Assembly (NCBI RefSeq): GCF_000828675.1
Contig: NZ_AP014510.1
Span: 1,569,413 to 1,633,412 of the forward strand
Direction: 5' to 3'
Source: Thermotoga profunda AZM34c06
GTDB taxonomy: Bacteria > Thermotogota > Thermotogae > Thermotogales > DSM-5069
DNA length: 64,000 nt
In this document: positions 46,103 to 55,152 of the stretch, piece by piece
Layout of the letters: each line of letters starts with the position of its first letter
Numbering within the stretch: position 1 is the stretch's first letter
Notes under the pieces: model-generated
Database searches by the model: none
What the model saw: the letters and a program-made list of their open reading frames with translations, nothing else
Told to the model about the DNA's origin: nothing
Made by a program: the position numbers and the translations under genes

Positions 46103-47110
46103 GTGAGACAACCCATACTCACTGTGAGAAATCTGAAGACATACTTTTATACAGAAGATGGGGTTGTAAAGGCTGTAGATGGTGTAGATTTCGAAGTTTT
46201 TCAAGGCGAAACTCTTGGAATTGTGGGTGAATCAGGTTGTGGAAAAAGTGTTACTTCTCTTTCCATACTCCGGATACTCGACGAAAAAGGAAAAATCGTT
46301 GATGGATCGATTGTTTTTGATAATACAGATTTGACTAAAATATCAGAAGAAGCCATGAGAAAGATACGCGGTAAAGACATCGCTATGATCTTTCAGGAAC
46401 CCATGGTGGCATTAAATCCTGTTTTTACAATAGGTGAACAAATCATGGAAGCTATAATTTTGCATCAAAAGGTTGATGAACCTACTGCCAAGAAAATGGC
46501 AGTGGATTTACTCAGAAAAGTTGGTATTCCTGAGCCAGAGAAGAGAGTCGATGAATATCCACACGAACTTTCAGGAGGCATGCGCCAAAGGGCTATGATA
46601 GCGATGGCACTTTCATGCAAACCAAAGATACTTATCGCAGATGAACCAACGACGGCTCTTGATGTCACAATTCAGGCGCAAATAATGGAGTTGATGAAAC
46701 AACTTCAGAAAGAATATGGCATGGCAATAATCTTGATCACTCATGATATGGGTGTGATCGCCGAAAATGCGGACCGTGTTGTTGTCATGTATGCTGGTAA
46801 AGCCGTTGAATACACTGATGTGAAGACTTTGTTTAACGACCCAAAGCATCCATACACATGGGGGCTTTTGCACGCTATACCAAGGCTCGATGTAGAGCAA
46901 ACTCGTCTGTACAACATTCCAGGTATAGTACCAAATCCCCTGAAATTTCCAACTGGGTGTAAATTTCATCCAAGGTGTGAATTTGCACAAGAAAAATGCA
47001 GTGTAGAAGAGCCTGAGTTAAAAGAGGTTGTCAATGGACATTTTGTGAGATGCTTTTTCTGGGAAAAGGTTGAACAGGCAAAAAAGAAAGAGGCTGGTGA
47101 TGATAAATGA
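46103..47110 (+). CDS. Opp/Dpp-type ABC transporter ATPase, DppD-like (set 1)
   Basis: The 335-residue ATPase has Walker A GESGCGKSV, the Q-loop MIFQEPMVALNPVF, the signature LSGGMRQRAMIAMAL, Walker [15 protein letters not shown] and the C-terminal oligopeptide domain with cysteines in GCKFHPRCEFAQEKC and VRCFF, which in E. coli DppD/DppF can hold an iron-sulfur cluster. It overlaps the next ATPase gene as ATGA. Confidence 0.93.
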   Translation: MRQPILTVRNLKTYFYTEDGVVKAVDGVDFEVFQGETLGIVGESGCGKSVTSLSILRILDEKGKIVDGSIVFDNTDLTKISEEAMRKIRGKDIAMIFQEPMVALNPVFTIGEQIMEAIILHQKVDEPTAKKMAVDLLRKVGIPEPEKRVDEYPHELSGGMRQRAMIAMALSCKPKILIADEPTTALDVTIQAQIMELMKQLQKEYGMAIILITHDMGVIAENADRVVVMYAGKAVEYTDVKTLFNDPKHPYTWGLLHAIPRLDVEQTRLYNIPGIVPNPLKFPTGCKFHPRCEFAQEKCSVEEPELKEVVNGHFVRCFFWEKVEQAKKKEAGDDK

Positions 47111-48270
47111 AACCGCTTGTCAGTATAGAAAGACTTGTCAAGTATTTTCCCATTAGAGCAGGGGTTTTTAAGCGAATTGTAGCCTGGGTAAAGGCTGTAG
47201 ATGATGTTTCATTTGACATTTTTGAAGGCGAAACGGTTGGTCTTGTTGGTGAATCTGGTTGTGGAAAAACCACGATTGGTATGACGTTGTTACGATTATA
47301 TGAACCCACTTCGGGAAGAATCGTTGTTGGTGACGAAGATACGACGTATTATTTTCTTTCACCTGCAAGGGCAAGATCATATTTGAAAAGAAATTATGTA
47401 AATAAGTTTCAACGGTTGCTCAGGGAAAAGGAATCAGTAGATCTCATTGTGAATTCATTGAGTGGGATAGATCGCCGATATGCCGAGATTTTCTTTGAAG
47501 AAGCGAAAGGTTCAACAACAAAGTTCTTGTCCATGATGCTCTCAAATATTGATGAAAAAAGAAAAAAATTCAGGAGAGATCTTCAGATAGTCTTTCAGGA
47601 TCCTTACAGCTCGCTCAATCCACGACTTCGTATAAAAACTATAGTGGGCGAAGGACCTCTCACACATAAATTAGTGAAAGGAGAAAAAGAAGTAATCGAG
47701 AAGGTAAAAACTGTTTTGGAAGATGTTGGGATAAGCGGCGAATACATATACAGATTCCCACATGAATTTTCTGGAGGACAACGCCAGAGAATTGGTGTAG
47801 CGAGAGCGTTGGCACTTTCACCCAAATTGATAATAGCCGATGAAGCCGTAGCAGCACTTGATGTTTCAATACGTTCACAGGTCATAAATCTGATGAAAGA
47901 TCTTCAAAAGGAACACAAACTGACTTATCTGTTTATATCTCACGATTTGTCTGTGATCAAATATGTCAGTGACAGGGTTATAGTGATGTACCTTGGAAAG
48001 ATCGTAGAATCAGCTCCAAAAAAGGAGATGTTTGATAATCCCCTCCACCCATACACACGTGCTCTTATGAGTGCAATACCCATACCCAATCCAAATATCA
48101 AAAAAGAACGAATTATCTTGAAGGGTGATGTACCAAGCCCGATAAATCCTCCTTCGGGCTGTCGATTCCATACAAGATGTTACATGGCAGTTGAAGAATG
48201 TAGCAGGGTTGAACCTCAGTTGAGGGAAATAAAGCCAAATCATTTTGTGGCTTGTCATCTTTTGAAATGA
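47107..48270 (+). CDS. Opp/Dpp-type ABC transporter ATPase, DppF-like with insertion (set 1)
   Basis: This ATPase is 387 residues, about 60 more than usual. Walker A GESGCGKTT, signature FSGGQRQRIGVARAL and Walker B LIIADEAVAALDVS are intact, but between GRIVVGDED (about residue 77) and FRRDLQIVFQDPYSSLNP (about 158) it has a charged helical insertion that contains FLSPARARSYLKR and DRRYAEIFFEEAKG. The usual member has only a short loop of about 15 residues there. It lies ahead of the Q-loop and may touch a regulator or the permeases. It overlaps the next gene by ATGA. Confidence 0.9.
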   Translation: MKPLVSIERLVKYFPIRAGVFKRIVAWVKAVDDVSFDIFEGETVGLVGESGCGKTTIGMTLLRLYEPTSGRIVVGDEDTTYYFLSPARARSYLKRNYVNKFQRLLREKESVDLIVNSLSGIDRRYAEIFFEEAKGSTTKFLSMMLSNIDEKRKKFRRDLQIVFQDPYSSLNPRLRIKTIVGEGPLTHKLVKGEKEVIEKVKTVLEDVGISGEYIYRFPHEFSGGQRQRIGVARALALSPKLIIADEAVAALDVSIRSQVINLMKDLQKEHKLTYLFISHDLSVIKYVSDRVIVMYLGKIVESAPKKEMFDNPLHPYTRALMSAIPIPNPNIKKERIILKGDVPSPINPPSGCRFHTRCYMAVEECSRVEPQLREIKPNHFVACHLLK

Positions 48271-48845
48271 AAACTCACAAACTTTTCTGGGTTGGTTTTC
48301 TTACTTGTGTTTTGTTGGCCTTACTTGCATACAGGATTTCAAAACCAGGAAAGATTAGTGTGTGTTTTCAATGTGATGAGCAACTTAAGAATGCTTTTGA
48401 ATCAGCATTAAAGAAAGTTGGTGTTGATTACAAGCAGAGTAATTGCAAAAATTCGACAATAATTGTATTTGACAACCAACTGGTTTATCATGATCAGGTG
48501 TTTAAATTTTATTGGAATGAAACACTTGAAAAAAAGATCTTAGATGTGGTATTATCTCATATCAAAGTGGAAGGCGATTTCCAGTCGCAAATACGGAGAT
48601 TTGAGCAACTGATAAGCGTATCGTTACATGATCAAACTAAGATCATATACACTGTGAGACCTGAGATAGACATTGATGAGATAGCTTATAAGATTATAAA
48701 AGATATCATAAAAGGTAATGAAAAAATTTTTGAAAACGGTTATCTTGTGCTACCATTAATAATAGAATCAGATGGTGAAAAACTAATGATTTACGATTCA
48801 AGAAACGACCAGGTCTATATGCTCTTGGAACCGGGAGGTAGTTGA
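48267..48845 (+). CDS. Membrane-anchored protein of unknown function within the Opp-type operon
   Basis: The 192-residue protein has one N-terminal helix (about 5-23) and an extracytoplasmic part that is mostly alpha/beta, with C-F-Q-C shortly after the helix and a third Cys near 60. I recognise no family. It starts by ATGA overlap with the set 1 DppF gene and ends where the set 2 DppD ribosome site begins, so it is locked into the operon. It has no lipobox. A role in the transporter is only inferred from position. Confidence 0.75.
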   Translation: MKTHKLFWVGFLTCVLLALLAYRISKPGKISVCFQCDEQLKNAFESALKKVGVDYKQSNCKNSTIIVFDNQLVYHDQVFKFYWNETLEKKILDVVLSHIKVEGDFQSQIRRFEQLISVSLHDQTKIIYTVRPEIDIDEIAYKIIKDIIKGNEKIFENGYLVLPLIIESDGEKLMIYDSRNDQVYMLLEPGGS

Positions 48846-48847
48846 GT

Positions 48848-49822
48848 TTGGAAAACATTCTATCGGTTAAGAACCTTTCAACATATTTCTATATGGATGA
48901 AGGTGTTGTTGCAGCTGTTGACGATGTGAGTTTTGATCTTTCGCCAAGAGAAGTTTTGGGCATAGTTGGTGAAACGGGATCCGGAAAGAGCGTGACCGTC
49001 AAATCGATTATGAGACTGATCAAATACCCAGGGAAAATAGTGAATGGCCAGATTTTATACAAAGGTCAAGATATACTCAAATACGATGAAAGGGAGATGT
49101 ACAAGATCCGTGGTAAAGAAATCAGCATGGTATTCCAAGATCCGATGACTTCCTTGAATCCACTTTATACAATAGGAGATCAACTGATGGAAACAATCGT
49201 TCAGCATCAAAGAGTTTCCAAACAGGAAGCTTACAAAAGGGCTGTTGAGATGCTCGGCTTGGTTCAGATACCAGAGCCAGAGAAAAGAATGAAGTCTTAT
49301 CCATTTGAATTCAGCGGTGGTATGAGACAACGAGTTGTGATTGCCATAGCCCTGAGTTGCAATCCTTCAATTTTGATCGCCGATGAACCAACGACTGCAC
49401 TCGATGTCACAATACAAGCTCAAATACTCGATTTAATGAAAGATCTCCAACAGAAGCTTGGAACAGCTATGATATTCATCACTCACGATCTTGGGGTAAT
49501 AGCTTCAATGGCGCATCGAATCATCGTCATGTACGGTGGAAAGCAGATGGAAATGGGGAGTTCTGAGGATATATTTTATAACCCAACACATCCTTATACC
49601 CATATGCTTCTCAAGAGTATACCGAGAATTGATAGAAAGATCGACAGGCTTGAGCCAATCCCTGGCCAGCCTCCAAGAATGATAGATATACCAAAGGTTT
49701 GTCCTTTCTTGCCAAGATGCCCGAGAAATGTCGATGAGTGTAATCAAAGAATACCTGACATGATCGAAGTCTCTGATGGGCATTTTGTACGTTGCTTCAA
49801 CCCGGTTGGAGGTGGCAATTAG
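48848..49822 (+). CDS. Opp/Dpp-type ABC transporter ATPase, DppD-like (set 2)
   Basis: This 324-residue ATPase has Walker [11 protein letters not shown]-loop [14 protein letters not shown], signature [15 protein letters not shown], Walker [15 protein letters not shown] and the oligopeptide C-terminal domain with Cys in [16 protein letters not shown] start it at the TTG at 48848, nine bases after GGGAGG; the TTG at 48842 is too close to the ribosome site. It is a clear paralogue of the set 1 DppD. Confidence 0.92.
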   Translation: MENILSVKNLSTYFYMDEGVVAAVDDVSFDLSPREVLGIVGETGSGKSVTVKSIMRLIKYPGKIVNGQILYKGQDILKYDEREMYKIRGKEISMVFQDPMTSLNPLYTIGDQLMETIVQHQRVSKQEAYKRAVEMLGLVQIPEPEKRMKSYPFEFSGGMRQRVVIAIALSCNPSILIADEPTTALDVTIQAQILDLMKDLQQKLGTAMIFITHDLGVIASMAHRIIVMYGGKQMEMGSSEDIFYNPTHPYTHMLLKSIPRIDRKIDRLEPIPGQPPRMIDIPKVCPFLPRCPRNVDECNQRIPDMIEVSDGHFVRCFNPVGGGN

Positions 49823-49823
49823 C

Positions 49824-50804
49824 GTGGCTGAGATCTTATTGAGTGTAAAGAATCTGAAGAAGTATTTCCCAGTAAGACAAGGGTTTTTGATAAAGCGTAT
49901 AGTTGCAGAGATCAAAGCCGTAGATGATGTGAGTTTCGAGATAGAGAAGGGTAAGACTTTTGCGCTTGTCGGTGAGTCCGGATGTGGTAAGACAACCGTG
50001 GCGAGAACTATCTTAAAACTCACAGATCCAACTGACGGGCAGATATTTTTTGAGAGCACAGATATTTCAAAGTTCAAATACAGAGAACTTCTTCCTTTTA
50101 GAAGAAGAATGCAGATCGTTTTTCAAGATCCAATGAGTTCATTGAACCCGAGAATGACAGTTGGTCAGATAGTCACTGAGCCAATGATTTTCCACAATGT
50201 GGTGAAGACAAAACAGGAGGCATATGAAAAGGCTAAAAGTTTGATGGAAATGGTTGGATTAAAAACCTTTCATTTAGACAGATATCCTCACCAGTTCAGC
50301 GGGGGACAAAGACAAAGAATAGCCATAGCAAGGGCTATTTCCATAGAACCGGAATTTCTCGTGCTTGACGAACCAACTTCATCTTTGGACGTATCGGTAC
50401 AGGCTCAGATAATAAATCTATTTCTTGACTTTCAAGATAAATTCAAATTCAGTTACCTTTTCATATCACACAATTTGGGCCTTGTCAGATTCATAAGTCA
50501 CAGAGTTGGTATAATGTACTTAGGTAAGATTGTAGAGCTTGGTGAAACAGATGAAGTCTTCGAAGAGCCACTTCATCCTTACAGTAGAGCGCTACTCTCT
50601 GCGACGCCGATCCCCGATCCTAAGGTAGAGAGATCAAGACAAAGAATCATACTAAAAGGCGGAGTACCAAGTCCTATCTCAAGACCAAATGGATGTTTCT
50701 TCAGTCCAAGGTGTCCTTACAAAATACAGATATGCGAGAAAGAGTATCCTGAATTTCGAAAGATATCACAAAACCGCTGGGTGGCATGCCACCTGGTGAA
50801 ATAG
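49824..50804 (+). CDS. Opp/Dpp-type ABC transporter ATPase, DppF-like (set 2)
   Basis: The 326-residue ATPase has Walker A GESGCGKTT, FRRRMQIVFQDPMSSLNPR with the normal short preceding loop, signature FSGGQRQRIAIARAI, Walker B LVLDEPTSSLDVS and the Cys-containing end GCFFSPRCPYKIQIC. I use the GTG at 49824 just after the preceding stop, downstream of GGAGGTGG; the frame is open 16 codons further into the previous gene, which I reject. Confidence 0.92.
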   Translation: MAEILLSVKNLKKYFPVRQGFLIKRIVAEIKAVDDVSFEIEKGKTFALVGESGCGKTTVARTILKLTDPTDGQIFFESTDISKFKYRELLPFRRRMQIVFQDPMSSLNPRMTVGQIVTEPMIFHNVVKTKQEAYEKAKSLMEMVGLKTFHLDRYPHQFSGGQRQRIAIARAISIEPEFLVLDEPTSSLDVSVQAQIINLFLDFQDKFKFSYLFISHNLGLVRFISHRVGIMYLGKIVELGETDEVFEEPLHPYSRALLSATPIPDPKVERSRQRIILKGGVPSPISRPNGCFFSPRCPYKIQICEKEYPEFRKISQNRWVACHLVK

Positions 50805-50817
50805 GGGGTGTATTAAT

Positions 50818-52572
50818 ATGAAGAAAGTTTTGGCAGTAGTACTATTGTTGGTATTTGTTGCTTTAAGTTTTGCAGCCGAGAAATACGTCTATTTTGACGA
50901 AAAAACACCGTACCTGGGTGCAAAGTCTACTGGTAAAGCAGGTGGAACACTCATCGCACCACAACTGGGTAGTGGCCCAAAGACTGTGAATCCTATCGTC
51001 GCCCAAGAGACAAGTTCTACTGCAGTTATCAACGTTTTCTTGATCAGTTTGATTGAATTGGACAATTATGCAAGAATGCATCCAGCCCTTGCAGAAAGAT
51101 GTGAAGTCGAAGTAACAGACGACCAGAAGATGATCATCACTTTGAAGATCAGAAAGGGCATCAAATGGTCTGATGGTACACCATTCACAGCAGACGATTT
51201 CGTTTTCAGTTTAAACGACATTTACTGTAACCCAGATATACCAAATGATATGGCAAACTTGCTCGAAGATTCTCAGGGAAGGCTCCCTGTGGCCGAAAAA
51301 GTTGATGACTACACTGTCAAAATCACTTACCAGGAACCTTACAGACTTGCGGTGAGATATGCAGCTGGCATTCAAATCCTTCCCAAACATGTTGCCGAAC
51401 CATGGGTAAAGCAGGGTAAGTTCAAAGAGATGTGGACAGTAGATGCAATTAATAAGAAAGAGCTCGTTGGTCTTGGTCCATTCATTCCTGTTGAATACGT
51501 ACCAGATCAATTTGTGAGAATGGTCAGAAACCCATATTATTACAAAAAAGATGCAAATGGTCAGCAACTTCCATACCTTGACGAGTATGTCTTGAAGATA
51601 ATACCTGATTTGAACGCGATAAGATTGGCATTTGAAAATGGTGAAATCGATGTTTATGGTGTAACAGCTCAGTTCTATCCAGAAATCAAAAACAAGGCAA
51701 AGGAAAAAGGTTGGGTTGTCGGAACAGGCGGACCAACCTTTGGTACAACGTTTGTGACTTTGAACTTCAATTGTTCAGATCCAGTTAAAAGAAAGTGGTT
51801 CAGAAATGAGTTCTTCAGAAAGGCTATCGCTTATTCAATGGACAAAGATGCCATGATCGATACGTTGTTGGCTGGTCTTGGTGTCGCACAGTGGGGACCA
51901 ATAAGTGCTGCAGCTGCTGCTTTCTATAATGATGATGCTCTCAGAAAATATCCTTATGATCTTGATTATGCACGTATGATGCTTCAGATGGGTGGATTCA
52001 GTTGGGATAATGATGGTAACTGCATCGATGAAGATGGTAATAAAGTTGAATTCATACTCATGACCAACGCTGGTAATACTCAACGTGAAGGCACTTGTAA
52101 CATACTCAGAGATGAACTTGCAAAACTCGGCATCAAAGTCGTATTTACACCCATCGACTTCAACACACTGGTTCAGAAAATGACGTCAACTGGCGACTGG
52201 GAGGCTATAGTTATTGGTTTAACTGGTTCTGACGAACCACAAGGTGGAGCGAATGTTTGGAAACTGGATGGTGCTTTGCATTTCTGGAATTACAGTCCAA
52301 AGGTGAAGAGCTTTGTAAGCCCAGATATCTATGAAGCACCAGATTGGGAAGTAGAAATCGACAAAATCTTTAGAGAAAACGTCAGAATACTCGATCAAGA
52401 GAAAGTGTATCAGATGTTCTCAAGATACCAAGAGTTGGTCTCTGAACATCTGCCTTTGATTTACACAATCCAGCAGAATTATCTATATGCTTACGTGAAC
52501 AAATTGCAGAATTTGGAACCAACTGCCTTTGGTGGAATGCTCTGGAATGTAGATTGGATTTGGAAGAAATAA
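50818..52572 (+). CDS. Opp/Dpp-type ABC transporter substrate-binding protein (family 5)
   Basis: The 584-residue secreted protein has a signal peptide (MKKVLAVVLLLVFVALSFA-A) and the SBP family 5 pattern: KIRKGIKWSDGTPFTADDFVFSL near residue 115, NPYYYKKDANGQQLPYLDEYVLKI and FRKAIAYSMDKDAMI. This is the only binding protein of the whole transporter run and may serve both permease sets. Thermotoga homologues bind oligosaccharides or peptides, so I do not name the ligand. AGGGGGTG precedes the ATG. A terminator hairpin follows. Confidence 0.92.
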   Translation: MKKVLAVVLLLVFVALSFAAEKYVYFDEKTPYLGAKSTGKAGGTLIAPQLGSGPKTVNPIVAQETSSTAVINVFLISLIELDNYARMHPALAERCEVEVTDDQKMIITLKIRKGIKWSDGTPFTADDFVFSLNDIYCNPDIPNDMANLLEDSQGRLPVAEKVDDYTVKITYQEPYRLAVRYAAGIQILPKHVAEPWVKQGKFKEMWTVDAINKKELVGLGPFIPVEYVPDQFVRMVRNPYYYKKDANGQQLPYLDEYVLKIIPDLNAIRLAFENGEIDVYGVTAQFYPEIKNKAKEKGWVVGTGGPTFGTTFVTLNFNCSDPVKRKWFRNEFFRKAIAYSMDKDAMIDTLLAGLGVAQWGPISAAAAAFYNDDALRKYPYDLDYARMMLQMGGFSWDNDGNCIDEDGNKVEFILMTNAGNTQREGTCNILRDELAKLGIKVVFTPIDFNTLVQKMTSTGDWEAIVIGLTGSDEPQGGANVWKLDGALHFWNYSPKVKSFVSPDIYEAPDWEVEIDKIFRENVRILDQEKVYQMFSRYQELVSEHLPLIYTIQQNYLYAYVNKLQNLEPTAFGGMLWNVDWIWKK

Positions 52573-52579
52573 AAACAGC

Positions 52580-52609
52580 AAAGGGGGCTTGGTGCCCCCT
52601 TTGGGTTTT
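52580..52609 (+). terminator. Hairpin after the binding-protein gene
   Basis: AAAGGGGGC, loop TTGGT and GCCCCCTTT form a 9-base-pair stem followed by GGGTTTTG. The interrupted T-run suggests partial read-through into the set 2 permeases. Confidence 0.75.
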
Positions 52610-52622
52610 GAGGTGATGAATT

Positions 52623-53588
52623 TTGCTCAAGTACATTGGTAGAAGACTTGTTATAGCCTTGCCAGAACTTTTGATAATATCGTTGATGATTTTTTTGATC
52701 ATGTATGCTGCCCCTGGAGATTTTCTTGATCAGTTCAGACTCGACCCATCTGTTTCACCCCAAAGACTCAAGGCAATGGAGGAAGAGTTCGGATTGAACA
52801 AGCCTGCAATTGTTCAGTACCTGACTTGGTTGAAAAATATTTTGAAAGGGAATTTGGGATATTCTTTTTATTACAGAAGACCTGTCTCAACACTCATCTG
52901 GGAAAGAGTTGCTGCAACGTTGATTCTTTCTCTCATCTCGCTGGCAAGTTCATGGCTCCTTGGAATTGCACTCGGTGTTTTCACTGCTCTGAAGAAGTAT
53001 TCAATCGGTGATAAGATTATGACATTTCTTGCGTTTGGATTTGTTGCCATTCCTGAGTTTTTCTTGGGACTCGTTTTGCTGTACTTTGCTGCAAAAACCA
53101 ATTGGTTTCCAATTTCTGGGATGAAATCTGTTTATTATTCTTCTTTAACTACCTGGGGAAGGTTCAAAGATATCCTATGGCATCTAATTTTACCGGCAAC
53201 GGCATTGAGTTTGGGGTCTTTTGCCGGCTTGATGAGATATATGAGAGGTTCTTTGTTAGATGTTCTCAATGAAGACTATGTTGTCTTTGCGCGAGCAAAA
53301 GGAATGCCTGAAAGGGTTGTGATCTTTAAACACGCAATGAGAAACGCGATTAACCCAATGATAACTTTTCTTGGATTTAGCATATCTGGCCTTCTTGGAG
53401 GCGCGCTCTTTGTCGAGAACGTTTTTGGTTGGCCGGGTATGGGAAGATTGGTATATCAAGCTTTGATTCAACAAGATATGTACATAGTTATGGCAAGTGG
53501 ATTAATCAGCGCTATCCTTTTGGTTGCAGGTAACCTTGTTGCCGACATTCTACTCGCACTGGTTGATCCAAGGGTCAGACTCAGTTAA
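52623..53588 (+). CDS. Opp/Dpp-type ABC transporter permease, DppB-like (set 2)
   Basis: The 321-residue permease has the DppB N-terminus (YIGRRLVIALPELLIISLMIFLI) and the EAA loop EDYVVFARAKGMPERVVIFKHAMRNAINPMITF. It begins at a TTG after GAGGTGATGAA. It lies on the far side of the binding-protein gene from the other transporter genes. Confidence 0.92.
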   Translation: MLKYIGRRLVIALPELLIISLMIFLIMYAAPGDFLDQFRLDPSVSPQRLKAMEEEFGLNKPAIVQYLTWLKNILKGNLGYSFYYRRPVSTLIWERVAATLILSLISLASSWLLGIALGVFTALKKYSIGDKIMTFLAFGFVAIPEFFLGLVLLYFAAKTNWFPISGMKSVYYSSLTTWGRFKDILWHLILPATALSLGSFAGLMRYMRGSLLDVLNEDYVVFARAKGMPERVVIFKHAMRNAINPMITFLGFSISGLLGGALFVENVFGWPGMGRLVYQALIQQDMYIVMASGLISAILLVAGNLVADILLALVDPRVRLS

Positions 53589-53603
53589 CAGGAGGGCTTC
53601 GAG

Positions 53604-55124
53604 ATGGCCGAGACAAAGAACAATCAAAAGATAGAATTTGAAGAAAAATACCTGACAAGAGGTCAATTAATCTGGAGGGCATTTTTGAGACATAGACCCG
53701 GTGTGATTGCACTTTGTATTTTGATTGCATTGTATATTTTAGCTATCTTCGCTGACTTTTTTTCTCCATACAATCCCATAGAGCAATCACTCAAACATAC
53801 CTATGCACCACCGACTAAAATACACAGAATGTACAAAAGTACAAAAACAAAACCCTATGTGTTGCCGATGATATCTTATGTAGATAAGATAACCTACGAA
53901 AGAACTTACAAAGAGATGCTTTTTCCAAGCAAGCTTGTACTGGAAAAACCCGATGGTTCTGTTGTTACTTATGAACTCGGAAAAGATGGTGTTGAAAGTT
54001 TTAAATTCTCTGTGAACTCAGTGGAGAGCATAAAGATAGATGGCCAGTGGTATGATGTCAAAAAATCACCCAGGACAACGGATTATTTCCTTTTTGACTA
54101 CAACGAAGATACACTTTTAAAGGGATCAAGTAGAATGGAAACTACCTCCGCAGTAGCACAAGAAATGTATTTCAAAAGTTATTCATCGAAATTCGGTCTG
54201 ACCAGTGAATATCAAATAGAGGCAGTTGCTGTTACTGAATCACTCGATACGATTGTGGTGAAAAAAGATGGAAAATTTGAAATGTTGAAAGCAAAGGTTA
54301 TCGATTATGAATATAAGATATACCCCGTGAAATGGTTTGTGAAAAGTTGGACTGGTAAATTGTTTTGGATTTTTCCAATGAAGGTTCATTTGTTTGGTGT
54401 GGACAATTATGATAATAACCAATATGTCAAATTTTTCATCTTGGGTTCGGATCTATATGGTAGGGATGTGTGGTCAAGGATAGTTTTTGCATCGAGGATC
54501 TCTCTATCTATTGGAATCATCGGAATGATCATTACTTTTGCCTTTGCGCTGTTGTTTGGTGGTATCTCTGGGTATTATGGCGGTTTGATCGACGAAGGAC
54601 TGATGAGATTTGCTGAGATAATCATGTCGATACCGGGATTTTATCTGATGATCATGCTTCGTGCAATGCTTCCATTGGATTTACCTTCAACTCAGATATA
54701 CATACTCTTGGTATTCATTTTGTCCTTCATAGGTTGGGCTGGTACATCTCGTGTCATCAGAGGAATGGTTCTCTCGATAAGACAAAGAGAATTTGTTGAA
54801 GCTGCTATTGCCATAGGATTGCCCAACAGTAAGGTCTTGGCAAGACATGTTCTTCCGAACACAGCGACTTATTTGATTGTGAATGCGACACTTAGAATAC
54901 CTGGCTATATCCTTGGAGAAGCCGGTTTGAGTTTCTTGGGCCTTGGTATCAGAGAACCTTATGCATCTTGGGGTCTAATGCTTGCACAAGCTCAGGATGT
55001 CTATATCATGACAAAGGCTCCTTGGCTTTTGATACCTGGAATATTCATATTCATAACGGTGATATCTTTCAATTTTGTTGGAGATGCCTTAAGAGATGCT
55101 TTAGATCCAAGATCACTTGGATAA
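53604..55124 (+). CDS. Opp/Dpp-type ABC transporter permease, DppC-like with large insertion (set 2)
   Basis: At 506 residues this permease is about 200 longer than normal DppC. The first helix is at about 32-52 (GVIALCILIALYILAIFADFF). An extra domain follows to about 270, with many aromatic and charged residues and beta-like alternation, before the usual GSDLYGRDVWSRIVFASRISL and the five remaining helices with EFVEAAIAIGLPNSKVLARHVLPNTA. The insertion should lie outside the membrane, where it could contact the binding protein. Its stop lies in the shared terminator. Confidence 0.9.
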   Translation: MAETKNNQKIEFEEKYLTRGQLIWRAFLRHRPGVIALCILIALYILAIFADFFSPYNPIEQSLKHTYAPPTKIHRMYKSTKTKPYVLPMISYVDKITYERTYKEMLFPSKLVLEKPDGSVVTYELGKDGVESFKFSVNSVESIKIDGQWYDVKKSPRTTDYFLFDYNEDTLLKGSSRMETTSAVAQEMYFKSYSSKFGLTSEYQIEAVAVTESLDTIVVKKDGKFEMLKAKVIDYEYKIYPVKWFVKSWTGKLFWIFPMKVHLFGVDNYDNNQYVKFFILGSDLYGRDVWSRIVFASRISLSIGIIGMIITFAFALLFGGISGYYGGLIDEGLMRFAEIIMSIPGFYLMIMLRAMLPLDLPSTQIYILLVFILSFIGWAGTSRVIRGMVLSIRQREFVEAAIAIGLPNSKVLARHVLPNTATYLIVNATLRIPGYILGEAGLSFLGLGIREPYASWGLMLAQAQDVYIMTKAPWLLIPGIFIFITVISFNFVGDALRDALDPRSLG

Positions 55125-55152
55125 AAAAGGTGACCTAATGGTCACCTTTTTT
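55123..55152. terminator. Bidirectional terminator between the transporter and murC
   Basis: AAAAAAGGTGACC, loop TAAT and GGTCACCTTTTTT form a 13-base-pair symmetric stem. It gives a T-run on both strands and overlaps the ends of both convergent genes. Confidence 0.9.

Noticed and set aside
49505-50077. 190-codon frame antisense to two ATPase genes
   Set aside because: Shadow frame crossing the junction of two conserved genes.
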